64,000 nt of DNA from Zingiber officinale (GCF_018446385.1 NC_055990.1:134366996-134430995), one strand, 5' to 3'; shown: positions 21,485 through 32,915, numbered from the stretch's first letter. Program-made: numbers and translations. Notes: a model not told the origin generated them from the sequence alone.

Positions 21485-23136
21485 AGGATTGTTTTTCTTC
21501 TTGCTCCCCCTGGATCATGGCCTCGATATGGTCTATCGAGGTAGTGTATTTGATCCTTCGGAACCCAGTATTGGCCAAGTCCAACTTGATTGACCAAGTT
21601 AGATTTGGAGACCCATGCTTGGACTGATTTAACACTTTGTTTGTTTATTAATGATAAATAAGATCTATATTTACTTTTGTATCCCAGCCCAGTTCTGTTG
21701 TAGACGGCTCTTTGTGTCCCAAGAATCAAGTCCAAATTCTTGGAGCCCAAAGTAAACCGTTCTAAGGTATTTTCTAAATTTTTAACCTGATTTGTTAGAC
21801 TTGAATTTTCTTTCTCAAGTTTTTGAACTTGAGTTGGTAATTCAGTCTGACTCTGGTCAGGTAAAGGTTTGGTGTTAGCCACTTCTTTAAGGACACTTAC
21901 TTCCTTTAGAAGTGACTTAACTTTCAGGTTTGACTTAGCTAATTTGCGCAATAAATAGCTAACTAAAGTATTCAACCGGGAAATACTTACAGCGGGGTCT
22001 GGTCCTTCGGAAACGGATACGGATCCGTGGCTTTGCTCGGACTCGGCCTCAGACTCGCTCTCGCATCCGTATTCGACGACTTGGTCCCGGGCCATTAATG
22101 CAAGTAGACTCGTTTGTTCGAGCTCGTCGTCGTCGTCCTCCGATGAAGATTCGTCCCATGTTGCCTTAAGGACCTTTTTCCTTCTTTGCTTTTTGACCTC
22201 CTTCAAGTTAGGGCAGTTGGATTTGATCTGCCCTTTTTGGTTACACCCGTAGCATGTAACTTCAAACTTCATCTTTGTATTTTGTGGGCCTTCCTTTGAT
22301 TTTACTACCTTCTTTAGATCTCTTTTGTCGAATCCTTTCGTCTTGTAAAGCTTCTTCACGAGGTTTACCAGCTCGGTTGTAATGTCACCTTCTTCATCGT
22401 CAAAATCTGGTTCAGCTTCTGATGCTGGTTCGGTTCTCCATCGTGGTCTTGGTTCCCGGGTTCGGCTTGTACCTGCAACCAACGCAATACCTTTCTCGGT
22501 AGGCTGTGCATTAGTCTGCTCATGAAGTTCAAATTCACTAAAAAGTTCATCTAGTTTTAAAGAAGATAAATCCTTGGAAACTTTGTAGGCATCTACCATT
22601 GATGCCCACAATGTATTCCTTGGAAACGAGTTTAGGGCATACCTTATCACGTCCCGATTTTCTATCTTTTGGCCAATTCCGTGAAGAGAGTTAAGGATAT
22701 CTTGTATTCTCGCGTGAAGAGAGCTCGCTGTTTCGCCTTCCTGCATTTTTAGATTATATAATTTATTAAGCAAAAGATCTCTTTTACTTACCTTGGTGTC
22801 GTCAGTGCCTTCATGGAGTTCGATGAGCTTTTCCCAGAGCTCCTTTGCAGAGGAGAACGGGCCAACTCTGTTGAGTTCTTCCTTGGTAAGACCACACTGG
22901 AGGGTGCAGGTAGCTTTGGCGTCGGCTTCAACCTTTTTTATTAAAGAGGCGTCCCACTTCTCGCAGGGTGTAGTTTTGCCGTCGTCATCGATTGGCAGTT
23001 TCAGTCCCGTCTTTATGATCATCCACGTTTCGAATTGTATCTTTAGATACGTTTCCATTCTTCCCTTCCAGTAGCCAAAATCCTCTCCGGAGAATAGCGG
23101 GGGACGTACAGTGCTGAAACCCTCTTGTTGGGCCAT
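21307..23136 (-). CDS. Inner Copia Gag, intact
   Basis: A 609-residue open frame starting MAQQEGFSTVRPPLF at 23136. It has the Copia gag core (FETWMIIKTG, ATCTLQCGLTKEELNRV, ELWEKLIELHEG, LLLNKLYNLKMQEGET), a CCHC knuckle CYGCNQKGQIKSNC, an acidic serine-rich stretch (SSSEDDDDELE), coiled coil (LLRKLAKSNLKVKSLLKEV), and the conserved end QVGLGQYWVPKDQIHYLDRP. The last 70 residues are an odd lysine/isoleucine/phenylalanine tail encoded by the AT-rich spacer repeat; the outer copy stops before it. The gene would encode the capsid protein of the particle. The ATG lies about 250 bp from the PBS. Confidence 0.93.
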   Translation of the reverse strand: MAQQEGFSTVRPPLFSGEDFGYWKGRMETYLKIQFETWMIIKTGLKLPIDDDGKTTPCEKWDASLIKKVEADAKATCTLQCGLTKEELNRVGPFSSAKELWEKLIELHEGTDDTKVSKRDLLLNKLYNLKMQEGETASSLHARIQDILNSLHGIGQKIENRDVIRYALNSFPRNTLWASMVDAYKVSKDLSSLKLDELFSEFELHEQTNAQPTEKGIALVAGTSRTREPRPRWRTEPASEAEPDFDDEEGDITTELVNLVKKLYKTKGFDKRDLKKVVKSKEGPQNTKMKFEVTCYGCNQKGQIKSNCPNLKEVKKQRRKKVLKATWDESSSEDDDDELEQTSLLALMARDQVVEYGCESESEAESEQSHGSVSVSEGPDPAVSISRLNTLVSYLLRKLAKSNLKVKSLLKEVSVLKEVANTKPLPDQSQTELPTQVQKLEKENSSLTNQVKNLENTLERFTLGSKNLDLILGTQRAVYNRTGLGYKSKYRSYLSLINKQSVKSVQAWVSKSNLVNQVGLGQYWVPKDQIHYLDRPYRGHDPGGARRKTILKKKKKIKIQIKIKIKIKFKIKIKFKIKIRIKIQIKIKIKFKIKIKFKIKIKIKFKIRN

Positions 23137-23387
23137 TTATAATATGTAACAAAAGAAAATAACAAAATATGTTCCAAGACTGAGTCTTGGATTAGTAGTG
23201 CTGGAATAAAGAATAATAAAGACGAACTCGAGTGGTGTTGCACCTACTTCGAGCAAAAGTCGATTCGAGGGAAACAGAAATTAGAATATAGCTATAAGGC
23301 TAAATTCTAATTCGACTCCGAAAACGAAAAAAAACTGCGAAAAAATTTGTTTTGAAAGGTGGTTGCACCAATTCAAAACGACCCCGC

Positions 23388-23399
23388 TCTGATACCAAT
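23388..23399 (-). other. PBS of inner Copia
   Basis: The minus strand reads TGGTATCAGAGC just inside the right-hand LTR (plus strand GCTCTGATACCA). This fixes the right-hand LTR as the 5' LTR and the element as minus strand. Confidence 0.92.
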
Positions 23400-24644
23400 T
23401 GTTGGATCGAAACCGCGCTAGAGGGGGGGTGAATAGCGCTCGCGGCTATTTCGTTTTTCGGAAAACACTCGAGTAGAATACGCAGCGAAAAATGTAAATA
23501 AACACAAACACAGAGACACGGTCGTTTACTTCGTTCGGAGCCTAAGGCGACTCCTACTCGAAGGCCTGCGATCCTTGATCGCTTCCGGTGGGCAACAACT
23601 ATAAGTTCGATAAACGATTACAAGTTGAAGTACAATAAACGACAGTAAATAATTATACCAACGACAAAGAAATGAAGATTCGGAGCTCCTGGTCGTCGGG
23701 CACAAGTAGCAGCACTTCGGAACGTCGTTTGGAGCAGCACGTAGCACTTGAATCACTTGGAAGAAGATCGTGTGAAGCTGCTGGTCAAGACCCCTTATAA
23801 AGGGGGTTCAAGGCGCCTTATACTGTTCATTAAGGCGCCTTGAACGAGCCGAGTCACCCGCGTGGATCAGCACTGACCTGGTCGAACTCTATCTGGTTCA
23901 AGGCGCCTTCAGCCTATCCAAGGCGCCTTCAACCTCCGGGCGCCTTGAACTCCATTCAAGGCGCCTCCAGTCTGCTGCGCTGGCCTTTTCCTGGCTCGCA
24001 CCCGAGGCACCTCCAAGCTCCATGGAGGCGCCTCGGACACTGTTCATCCGAGTTCTTCTTTGTGTTTTTGGTACCTGCAAGTATGTTAATCCAAAAATAC
24101 CTGCAACACAAAGTTAACACAAAATAATAGTACGAATATGAAATTATGACAGTCTTCGGACTGTCCGGGTCTGACTTCGGATTTCCTTCCGGAAACCCTA
24201 GGTCGACCCGACGCCTACTGTTCCCTCTACGGGGAACGCGTCCTCACCTACTCCACTCAGGAGATTTTACCTGTTGCCAGTACGATCCTCCAGATCGACT
24301 GGACTTTTGCTCGGCACTCGATGCTCCCGGACTTTCTGCTGAACATCCGCTTCACCGGCCAGTTCAGACTTTCACCTGGTTCGCGACACCAGGACTTTCC
24401 ACCTAGGGTTACCACCCCCTAGGACTTTTGCCTGAAGCCATCGACCTGCCAAGGCTTTCCGCATAGGGTTACCACCCCCTATGACCTAGGGTTACCACCC
24501 CCTAGGGTTTTACCTTGCCTAACCGCAGTTAGGACTTTCCTGAAACACTCAGCAAAAGCTGTCAGACAACAAAGCACCTTAACTTTGAATCCTTTGCCAT
24601 TATCAAAACTTAGGTTCGATCGTCGGATGCTTCCCGCACCAACA
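23400..24644 (-). repeat. 5' LTR of inner Copia
   Basis: Same ends and internal features as the left copy: GGCGCC palindromes about 23813-24035, a TATA palindrome CCCCTTATAAAGGGG (23791-23805), and the inverted-repeat chain about 24280-24545. The TATA is read on the minus strand. Confidence 0.93.
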
Positions 24645-25980
24645 TAGACTAGTAGCCAAAGGATTTAGTCAGGTTGAAGGTTTAGATTATGACGAAACCT
24701 ATGCACCAGTAGCTAGACTCGAATCCATTAGGATGCTGCTAGCTTATGCAGCACATAAAGGATTTAGATTATACCAAATGGATGTTAAGTCAGCCTTTTT
24801 GAATGGATTTATTAAAGAAGAGGTATATGTAAGTCAACCCCCAGGTTTTGAGGACTTAGATCATCCAAACCATGTATTTAGATTAAAAAATGTCTTATAT
24901 GGACTAAAACAAGCACCTAGGGCATGGTATGAATGGTTATCTAATTACCTAATATCCAAAGGCTTTAACCAAGGTCACATAGATCCAATTCTATTTGTAA
25001 AAACTATAGAAAAAGACATCTTCATAACCCAAATCTATGTTGATGATATAATTTTTGGCTCAACTAACTCTAAATTTCTAAAAGAATTCGTTAAATTAAT
25101 GGAAAATGAATTTGAAATGAGTATGATTGGGGAACTAAATTTTTTCTTAGGTTTACAAATTAAACAAACTGAAGATGAAATATATATTTACCAAACTAAA
25201 TATGCTAAAGAACTAATTAAAATATTTGGCATGAAAAATTCAAAAATCATAAATACCCCAATGGTCACTAACATCAACATTGACTCTGACCCAGAAGGAA
25301 AACCAGTAGACCCAAAGTACTATAGAAGTATAATAGGAAGTCTACTCTACCTAACTGCAAGTCGACCAGATATAATATTTGCAGTTGGTATGTGCGCAAG
25401 ATACCAATCTTGTGCAAAAGAATCACATCTAACATATGTTAAAAGAATACTTAAGTATATTAAGGGCACCCTCAATATAGGACTTTGGTACCCTATAACT
25501 AGCACCTTTGACCTTTTTGGCTATTCTGACTCAGACTATGCCGGGTGCAAATTAGATAGAAAAAGTACAAGTGGTAGCTGCCAAATCCTAGGTCAGTGCC
25601 TAGTAAGTTGGTTAAGCAGAAAGCAACATTGTGTTGCTTTGTCCACCACTGAAGCTGAATACATAGCCCTAAGAGAGTGTGCCTCTCAACTTTTGTGGAT
25701 GATGCATACCTTAAAAGACTATCAATTAGAATACAAAAATACAAAAATCTTAATTGATAATATAAGCTTAATTAATCTAACTAAAAATCCAATTCACCAC
25801 TCTAGGACTAAACACATAGAGGTAAAACACCACTTTGTAAGGGATCATGTAGCTAAAGGTGAACTTGCACTCAACTATGTTGAGTCCAAATCAAACCTAG
25901 CTGACATTTTCACAAAACCCTTACCTGAACTTGAGTTCAGTACACTTATAAGACAAATAGGAATGTGCTGGGTAGAATAG
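24645..25980 (+). pseudogene. Outer Copia pol, part 2 (RT and RNase H)
   Basis: Continues the outer pol after the inner insertion: [30 protein letters not shown] (about 24651-24740), then an open frame to a stop at 25978-25980. It contains [89 protein letters not shown] and the C-terminal [22 protein letters not shown]…DIFTKPLPE. Excising the insert plus one TAGAC restores K-A-R-L-V-A-K across the junction, which proves the nesting. This part has no stops, in contrast to part 1. Confidence 0.93.
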
Positions 25981-27396
25981 ATGTTGATCTTCAAACTTAT
26001 TGTCTTACTTAATCATCGTGTTCTTTTAAAAAAACTGTTTTGAGAATTATAGGGAAAATAATGATTTTAAAATCCCCTTTTCTTAGATTTTTCATATATG
26101 GACTTAGCCTAGGCTTTCCCCCTAGAAATCCTGTTCCCCTAGATTTAAGCCAGAGCATCTCACAAACACCTAGGTATACCTTGCTTGTGTTTGAAAAACA
26201 TAGAATGGTGTGAGATGCATAGGGTACAGCCTGAACTCAAGAATGCTTATTTCTGTGCATCAATATGAGTCTAGGCGTTAAATACTTTATTAACAGTAAT
26301 CAGTTTAAGTCATCCAGCCTTAGTCAAATCTAACTGGACCAAAAGACTTAACTTGACTAACAAGTGAAAACTGCTGCCCTCTAGGCAATCAGCAAGTAGC
26401 TAAAGGTTAGACAGTTGGTGAAGAAAATGGAGATTTTAAGATTGAGCATGCTTGTATTTTAGGGCTCTGATACCTGATCAAAACATTTTGGATAAAGTTA
26501 ACAACTATTTAACTTGACTCATGCTTGGACTTAAGGACCAACTAAATTTAAATAAATAACCTAAATTATTTAGTTACTCCCTCTTCATCCTAAAATTTAC
26601 TAAATTTTTACACGAATATTTTCAAAATTAAGTTTTTTAATTAAGCTAAGTACCTTTTTAAACTAAAACTACATTTTCAAAATTCAATGTTTACAAAAGA
26701 TTTAGCTAAGTGATTCATATAGCTACTTTCAAACTTTCTCAAACTTAGTCACCTTTATAAATTTTTGCTAAAATACTTTTCTAAGTTACCTATTAGATTC
26801 ATTCTATACATAGCTAAAAGTAGTAAAAAGCATATTTCTTCACTTGCAAAATTTATCTCATTGCTTTCAAAAGATTTGTGCTAAGTAAAAAGAGACTTCC
26901 AATTTTTTAAAAAATAATTTGGCTCCAAAAAATTCTTTAAAATCTAGCTAAGTTTTTCAAAATGTTCTCAAAAAAAAACAACTAGGTTTAAAAAGTGGCT
27001 AAAATCACTTCAAAGTCAACCATATATTAGCCTTTTAAACTTAGGTGAAAAATATTCCGTTTAAGTCCTCTTTCTCCCTTAGCTAACAATTTTCTTTCAG
27101 TAAAATTTTATTATAAGCTAAGTATGTTTTTTATAAATACTTAAAACTTGCTTTCAAATGGCTTATTTTTTGATAAATGGCAAAGGGGGAGAGTAGGGAA
27201 ATTCAAAAGTAAAAATTTGATTCACAAAGAAAGCCCTGTATTAAGGGGGAGCTTCACAAAGTTTAAGTGTTAGCTTAAGTTATGCTTGTATTTGAACTTA
27301 TGTACTTAAGCTTGCTCACTTACACTTTTTAAGTATCTTATGCATTTGTTTTACTTAACTTTGAATTTCGGTTGCCATAATCAAAAAGGAGGAGAT
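25981..27396 (+). other. Outer Copia 3' untranslated region and polypurine tract
   Basis: No coding sequence. It aligns by eye with the inner copy's 16090-17327 region (shared ATAGGGTACAGCCTG and GGCAATCAGCAAGTAGC blocks). It ends in AAAAAGGAGGAGAT (27383-27396) directly against the 3' LTR; a second tract AAAGGGGGAGAG lies at about 27182. Confidence 0.8.
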
Positions 27397-28689
27397 TGTT
27401 GGTGCGGGAAGCATCCGACGATCGAACCTGAGTTTTGATAATGACAAAAGATTCAAAGTTAAGGTGGTTGGTGATCTAACGATCTGAATGAGATTGCAGG
27501 AAAGTCCTAAGTGTACTTAGGCAAAAGTCCTAACTGTGGTTAGGCAAGGTGAAAACCCTAGGAGGTGGTAACCCTAGGTCATAGGGGGTGGTAACCCTAT
27601 GCGGAAAGTCTTGGTGGGTCGAGTACTTCAGGCAAAAGTCCTGGGGGGGTAACCCTAGGTGGAAAGTCCTAGTGTCGCGAACCAGGTGAAAGACTGGACC
27701 AGCCGAGAAGCGAAAGTCCAACAGAAAGTCCGGAAGCATCGAGCGCCGAGCAAAAATCCAGTCGATCTGGAGGATCGCACTGGCATCAGGTAAATCTCCT
27801 GAGTGGAGTAGGTGAGGACGCGTTCCCCGTAGAGGGAACAGTAGGCGTCGAGTCGACCTAGGGTTTCCGGTCGGAAACCCGAAGTCAGACTCGGACAGTC
27901 CGATGATTGTCGTTCACTTATATTATTATATTTTATGTGCTAAATTTGTACTGCAGGGTATATTTGGAATTAATGTATCTTGCAGGGACCAAAGTGCAAA
28001 GAATAGCCTCAGATGAACAATACCGAGGCACCTCCATGGAGCTTGGAGGCGCCTCGAGTGCGAGCCGAAGCCAGCTGTCCAGAAGGGTTGGAGGCGCCTT
28101 GAAGGAAGCTCAAGGCGCCTTGAACAGGTGGTTTAAGGCGCCTTGGACAGTGATGAAGGCGCCTTGATATGGATAAAAGGCAGCGGTTAAAGCTTCATCG
28201 CAGAGTCATTTCCGGGATAAAACTTAGGGATTCAAGGCACCTTGGAGCCTGATGGAGGCGCCTTAAACACACTTTATAAGAGGGTATCGACCAGCAGCTC
28301 AAAAAGTCAAGTACCAAGCGATCCATCTACAACGTGCTGCTAACGAAAGGCTCCAGATAAGCTGCGACAAGTTTTCGACAACCCGACGCTCCGATTTCTG
28401 TAAATTTTGTTGTCGGTATTGCTTAGATTTTCTGTACTCATTTCATACTTGTACTATTGACGATTCTATAGTTGTTGTCCACCGAAAGCGGTCAACGACC
28501 GCGGGCCTTCGAGTAGGAGTCGAACTAGACTCCGAACGAAGTAAACACCTTGCGTCTTTATGTGTGCTTTTAATTTCCGCTGCATTTATTACTCTGTTAA
28601 CTCTTCGTACGATTTACGATTACGAATCGAACGAAATAGCCACGAGCGCTATTCACCCCCCCCCCCCTCTAGCGCTTCTCGATCCAATA
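27397..28689 (+). repeat. 3' LTR of outer Copia
   Basis: Starts TGTTGGTGCGGG and ends GATCCAATA, where the usual terminal CA is mutated to TA. It carries the same U3 inverted-repeat chain (about 27505-27790) and GGCGCC array (about 28023-28265). The near-end C run (about 28657-28668) is longer than in the 5' LTR. Confidence 0.9.
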
Positions 28690-28692
28690 GCG

Positions 28693-29190
28693 GCGACAGA
28701 GCTAAAGTAATTAAGATTTGAATAAATTTTGGATTAATTTTGTTATTATAAATTTATTTTATTTTTTAATACAATATAGGAAAAATATGTTGAGTTAGAG
28801 GCAGCACAGAGATGTTCAGCTTCTGCTAGTGCTGATATTGAGGGGTATGAGTCGTCTATTGGTACTAATTTCAATTTATGGTTACAGGTGAGTGGGGGCT
28901 AAAACGGGAAGGAAAGATATTCAAAATGAGTTCTTTAAGCAGAACCTATAGAGTTGGTCGTATATCTTCTTCCTCCACCTCATATACCAAGCAGAAGCAT
29001 AACTTGACTGAAGAAATTTCCCAGTTGAAGGGCATTGTAAATGAAAGGGATTAAGAAATGAGAGAAATTAAATGCGCTGACAAGAAGACTTTATTATGCA
29101 GCATCTTTAGTTAAGTTATGTTCCAAATCAAATTCTTCCCGGTGACGATGATGATGGTGATGATGATAATAGTGGTGATGGTGATTCTTT
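28693..29190 (+). pseudogene. CACTA second gene (Ptta-like), 3' part
   Basis: Resumes the exon cut by the outer Copia (RAK then a GTAATT donor near 28708). A second exon from about 28782 reads EKYVELEAAQRCSASASADIEGYES…LWLQ up to a GTGAGT donor (28888), and a third segment reads REGKIFKMSSLSRTYRVG followed by TEEISQLKGIVNERD, then a stop near 29054. This resembles the tail of plant Ptta/En/Spm transposase-associated proteins, which end in a coiled coil. A GATGATGATGGTGAT acidic repeat follows. Assignment to that family is by pattern only. Confidence 0.5.
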
Positions 29191-31131
29191 ATAAATTTAT
29201 GGTAAATTTTATGTTTGGATTTTTTTTTCATGTCATGTTATAATTGATTCTATATTTTTATTTTTCCTTGATACTTTGCATATTGTGTCATGTTTGATAT
29301 ATTTTTACAAGTACATCATATGTCATAACTATACAAAAAATATATTCAAATCAATATTATGAGTTTGACATTAGTAGGTATTACAACTCTCTATAAGAAA
29401 TATAAAACAAAACATTAACTAGAAACATTACTCTTGAACAAAGGATATGAATTGCAAATAGCTTTAATTTCACCTTAATACTTTGCATTTTATGTCATGG
29501 TGATACTTTACATGTTATAACAAACAATCATAGTTACAAATTCCATTTATGTGAATATTAGATACAAATATCAGTAATATGTTTGATATATTTTTTTAGT
29601 TATAAATGTTACTTATTGTTTGTTTGTAATTTAACGCAAGAAAAGAAGTATGGAAAGCGAATGAAGCTCCTGAGACATGACGATTTGTATTTTTTTAGCT
29701 TTGGATGCCTTGTTATATTTGTTGTTTGGATTATGATAGAACTTTCATGTTTAGATATTATGATTTGTTGAACTTGCTTTTGTTTGGATTTTGATTATTT
29801 GTATATATAAATATGATGTGTTTAGTTTTTGGATGATTTGTTTGGATGTTGGATATGGATGTGTTTAGTTTTAGGATGATTTGTTTGGATGTTTGATATG
29901 GATGTGTTGGATATAATTTGTTGAAGATGTTGTATGTGTAATATGTAAATAGGATTAAAGAAAAAATTAGGAAAGATTTGGAAATTTTTTTATTTTTGGG
30001 ACAAATTTTGAGACTTTTTACCGTAAAATTATCATAAATTTATGACAAATCAAGAGTCGTTGTAAATTTGCAACAAATATGGATTAATTCCAAATCTGTG
30101 ATGAATCAAGATTCGTCCCAAAATTCGTCGTAAATTTAGGACAAAAATTAGGGTGTGTTTGGTTTATGTGTTTTCCATTTTTATTTCTTGGAAAATGCAT
30201 GTTTTCTATAAAATAGAAAACGACTTTTAGACATTCTCTATTTTTTTTAGAAAATGATATCTAGTTTTTTAGAAAACAAACATAGAAAATGTAAACCAAA
30301 CATCATTTTTCAGAAACGTGCATTTTTTCAGAAAATGAAAATGAAAATGAAAAACGCACAGACCAAACCCACCGATAGTTTTTTGTCGCAAATTTTGGCC
30401 GAGATTCATATGGAAAAGGAACAAGTATTGCGACGAATCAGAATTCATCCCAAAATGCATCATAGATTTGGGACAAAAATTAGTTTTTCGTTGCAAATTC
30501 TGGCCGAAAGGAACAACTTTTGCAACGAATCTAGATTTTTCCCAAAATTCGTTGCAAATCTACGACAAATCTAGATTTGTCCCAAAAATTATCCCAAATT
30601 TGTAAAGGATGACCGAGCTTTGTAGGGGAAAAAGCGACTTTTTCTGGGACGAATCTAGATTTGTGCCAAATCTACGACGAATGCAGATTCATTGTAAATT
30701 TGCGACGAATCTTGATTCATTGTAGATTTGCGACAAAAATCTATTTTTGTCGCAAATTTGCGAAGAAAATAGCGTTTTTTTTTTTTTTGCCATGGTTATT
30801 TGCAATTATGCAACATTTTTTGTGACGAAAAATTTTCGTTGCAAATTTGGGAGGAAATATATATTTGTAGTAGATTTAAGATTATGAAATTTATGATGAA
30901 TTAATGTTTCTTGTAGATTTACAACGAATTCAGCAATGAATATTAAAATTTGTCACAAAAAATTCTAATAAAAATTATTTATTCGTCGTAAAATTTAGCA
31001 GTGCCATTTTTGAGACGAATATATCTTCATCCTAAAATTCATCATAAATTTTTTTGTGATGAATTTTTTTAATAAATTCATCCCAAATTTCATCCCTAAA
31101 AATAAAATTTTTTTTTTTTTTTTTTGTAGTG
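29191..31131 (+). mobile_element. CACTA 3' sub-terminal region and right terminus
   Basis: Non-coding DNA rich in short motifs such as GACGAATCTAGATTTGTCCC, TTCGTCGTAAATTT and GTCGCAAATTTGCGA in both orientations (about 30050-31080), as in CACTA sub-terminal repeats that bind transposase. It ends in a T run and TTTTTGTAGTG at 31121-31131, the complement of the CACTACAAAAA terminus that names the family. The 3 bp after it are CTT. The left terminus was not found in the window, so the duplication cannot be tested. Confidence 0.75.
30148..30380. mobile_element. Probable MITE inside the CACTA sub-terminal region
   Basis: The segment begins GGGTGTGTTTGGTTTATGTG and ends CGCACAGACCAAACCCACC, whose complement GGTGGGTTTGGTCTGTGCG matches the start. 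The interior is rich in GAAAA/TTTTC, and a second AAACCAAACATC lies at 30293. No clear target duplication is visible. It interrupts the GACGAAT-type repeats. Confidence 0.55.
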
Positions 31132-31134
31132 CTT

Positions 31135-31321
31135 GTCTAGGAACACAGCTAGCGTGGGGGAGATTGCTGGGAGGCGTGCTTGATAAATTGCTCGTGCCTA
31201 GCCTACGCTTATCGCGCCACTGATATCTCGTGATTGATGTGGACGACTGATCTCATCGACATTTACCAATCGACCGTTTTCGACTACGATCTCAACATCA
31301 AGCTCGCCGCTTCTGAATTGG
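31135..31321 (+). pseudogene. S-domain receptor kinase, PAN-domain exon remnant
   Basis: Reads EACLINCSCLAYAYRATDIS, a stop (TGA), then LMWTTDLIDI, and ends LNIKLAASELG. It finishes at an intact donor (TTGG|GTGAGT, exon end 31321, phase 1). The cysteine-rich NCSCLAYA and LMW…DLIDI segments are signatures of the PAN/apple domain of plant G-type lectin (S-domain) receptor kinases. The 5' part of the exon is cut by the CACTA terminus at 31131, and no lectin or S-locus domain lies upstream within the window. Confidence 0.8.
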
Positions 31322-31985
31322 GTGAGTCATTAATTATATTGCCTTTGAATACTTCTTCAATTTCTGATTGATGGAAAATAGTGGATTTGGATCATGTGAT
31401 TATGTGCTTCTAGTTGTTTGCTAAGTCTTAAGAAAATAATATATCGAGTTTCATCCAATGAAACTTCATCCCTGTGGCACAATTAATTGGATGCATGGTA
31501 TGGGTCAAGCCCACACTGATTGATGTTTAAAAAAGTGGGAAAGAAACGTGCTTGTGATATCCAAGCAACCTTCGCTAATTAATTCTCCATTCAACAAAGC
31601 ACTGACACGATAAAAATCAGGATATTATAAAGTAGACTATTTCGAATTTAATTTGACTGGCAAAGTGCAAGTTGAAGTTTGTGTATGTATATATATGGTT
31701 GACTTTTGTAATTGTCTATAACGCCATATGAAAATATGTTCAACGAACTTAATATTTCTAAGTTGTTGGCTATTCATTCGTAGATTGAAGAAAACGTGTA
31801 AAGTTGCACTGTGATATTATAATACTTTTATTGTTATAACTATTGATTTATTAAATATTATAACAAAAGATGAATATATTTATTTTTAATGTTCTCATTA
31901 ATTCATTTCAGGATCAATATGCAGAAGATAAATCATGGGCGACTATTAACCTTTAGAATAGTGACTAGTACATATACAACTGCAG

Positions 31986-32080
31986 GTAATACGAGCAAAT
32001 CAATTAGAACAGTAGCACTGATTGCATCTATGTCAGCTTTGACGTCTTTCTTCATTGTATCCCTAACTATAATATATTTA
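31986..32080 (+). pseudogene. Receptor kinase transmembrane exon remnant
   Basis: After an ACTGCAG acceptor, phase 1 continues GNTSKSIRTVALIASMSALTS and then FFIVSLTIIYL, followed by a TAG. A basic residue next to a run of about 22 hydrophobic residues fits the single membrane span. In relatives a tryptophan plus basic stop-transfer segment follows; here the stop replaces it. Confidence 0.65.
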
Positions 32081-32915
32081 TAGAATTTTTTTTTTCTAAA
32101 TGAGGAGCGTAATCAAAGGATGTTGGATTTCTAAATTGATCACCGCGTGCACTTCTCGATTTATCATAATGATCGATAAAAAAAATTTCCGATCAGATCG
32201 ATTATTCCAAAAATAATCAATAAAATTAATTAAAATTATCAATTTTTATCATGAAAAGATAATGCAAGAAGAAAAGTTCAGTAATATTTGGTTCATTATT
32301 TGACGTGTAACTCTGACTGAATTATCATGCTTTAGTTTTTGAAGACATCAACTCAAAACATAAGAAACACCATGTAAGTCCAATTTCTTTCTATTTTAAT
32401 AACATGAAAATCAGAAGGAAGTTTCTATTATATTTCATCCTATTAAAATTGCTTTGCAGTAATCGTAGATATTCCCGGTAGTGGAATAAGGCTTTATCAT
32501 ATTGTTAATCCCAAATTGTTGTGATGGTGATGATAATGCGCATAATATTATTACATATGTGGATGAAGCACTATTAAAATGTATATTAATATATAAAAGA
32601 ACAATTTTTGTCACAAAATTTGGTATTTTGTCACTAAAGAATGTAGTTTTATTCTCAGATTCATTATCCTAAGTTTCTGTACTAATGATTAGTAGTTACC
32701 TGTGATTTATTTCCTTCGTGTTAGTCTAATATCATATGATTAAAATAACAATTTTTTAGTTGTTAATTTACAATATATTTTATAATATATCACTAATTGT
32801 GATAATGTTATTATAATTTTTTTGTCACATATATATATAATCATTATCACAACTGTCACAAGAATTACCTTTAGTGACCACTATTCAATATTAGTTATGA
32901 CTAAAATCTCATCTT
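32081..32915. other. AT-rich stretch between receptor kinase exons
   Basis: No coding sequence is supported. It likely contains the intron after the membrane-span exon and possibly decayed exon sequence. Two short TTTTTGTCAC-like stretches occur near 32608 and 32818. Confidence 0.5.

Larger units (their letters stand above)
14835..24649 (-). mobile_element. Inner Copia element, same family, opposite orientation
   Basis: LTRs at 14840-16089 and 23400-24644, with perfect TAGAC target duplications (14835-14839 and 24645-24649). Coding is on the minus strand: PBS next to the right-hand LTR, gag 23136-21307, pol 20335-17328, polypurine tract next to the left-hand LTR. LTRs look nearly identical and gag and most of pol are open, so this is the youngest insertion of the stack. 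It lies inside the RT coding region of the outer element. Confidence 0.95.
8169..28697 (+). mobile_element. Outer Copia element (SIRE/Maximus-like), carries a nested copy
   Basis: Full-length LTR retrotransposon on the plus strand: LTRs at 8174-9464 and 27397-28689, initiator-tRNA PBS, gag, split pol, and a polypurine tract before the 3' LTR. The left flank is GCGAC (8169-8173). On the right, GCGGC directly follows the LTR and an exact GCGAC lies 3 bp further on (28693-28697). The internal order GAG-PR-INT-RT-RNH and the tRNA-Met PBS identify Copia. The coding genes carry many stops and pol is split by the inner element at 14840-24644, so it is inactive on its own. Confidence 0.93.

Noticed and set aside
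21295..21486. Asn/Phe-repeat frame on the plus strand
   Set aside because: Low-complexity AT repeat read on the wrong strand.
30254..30574. 106-residue frame in the CACTA 3' region
   Set aside because: Generated by the MITE and the GACGAAT-type repeats; not coding.
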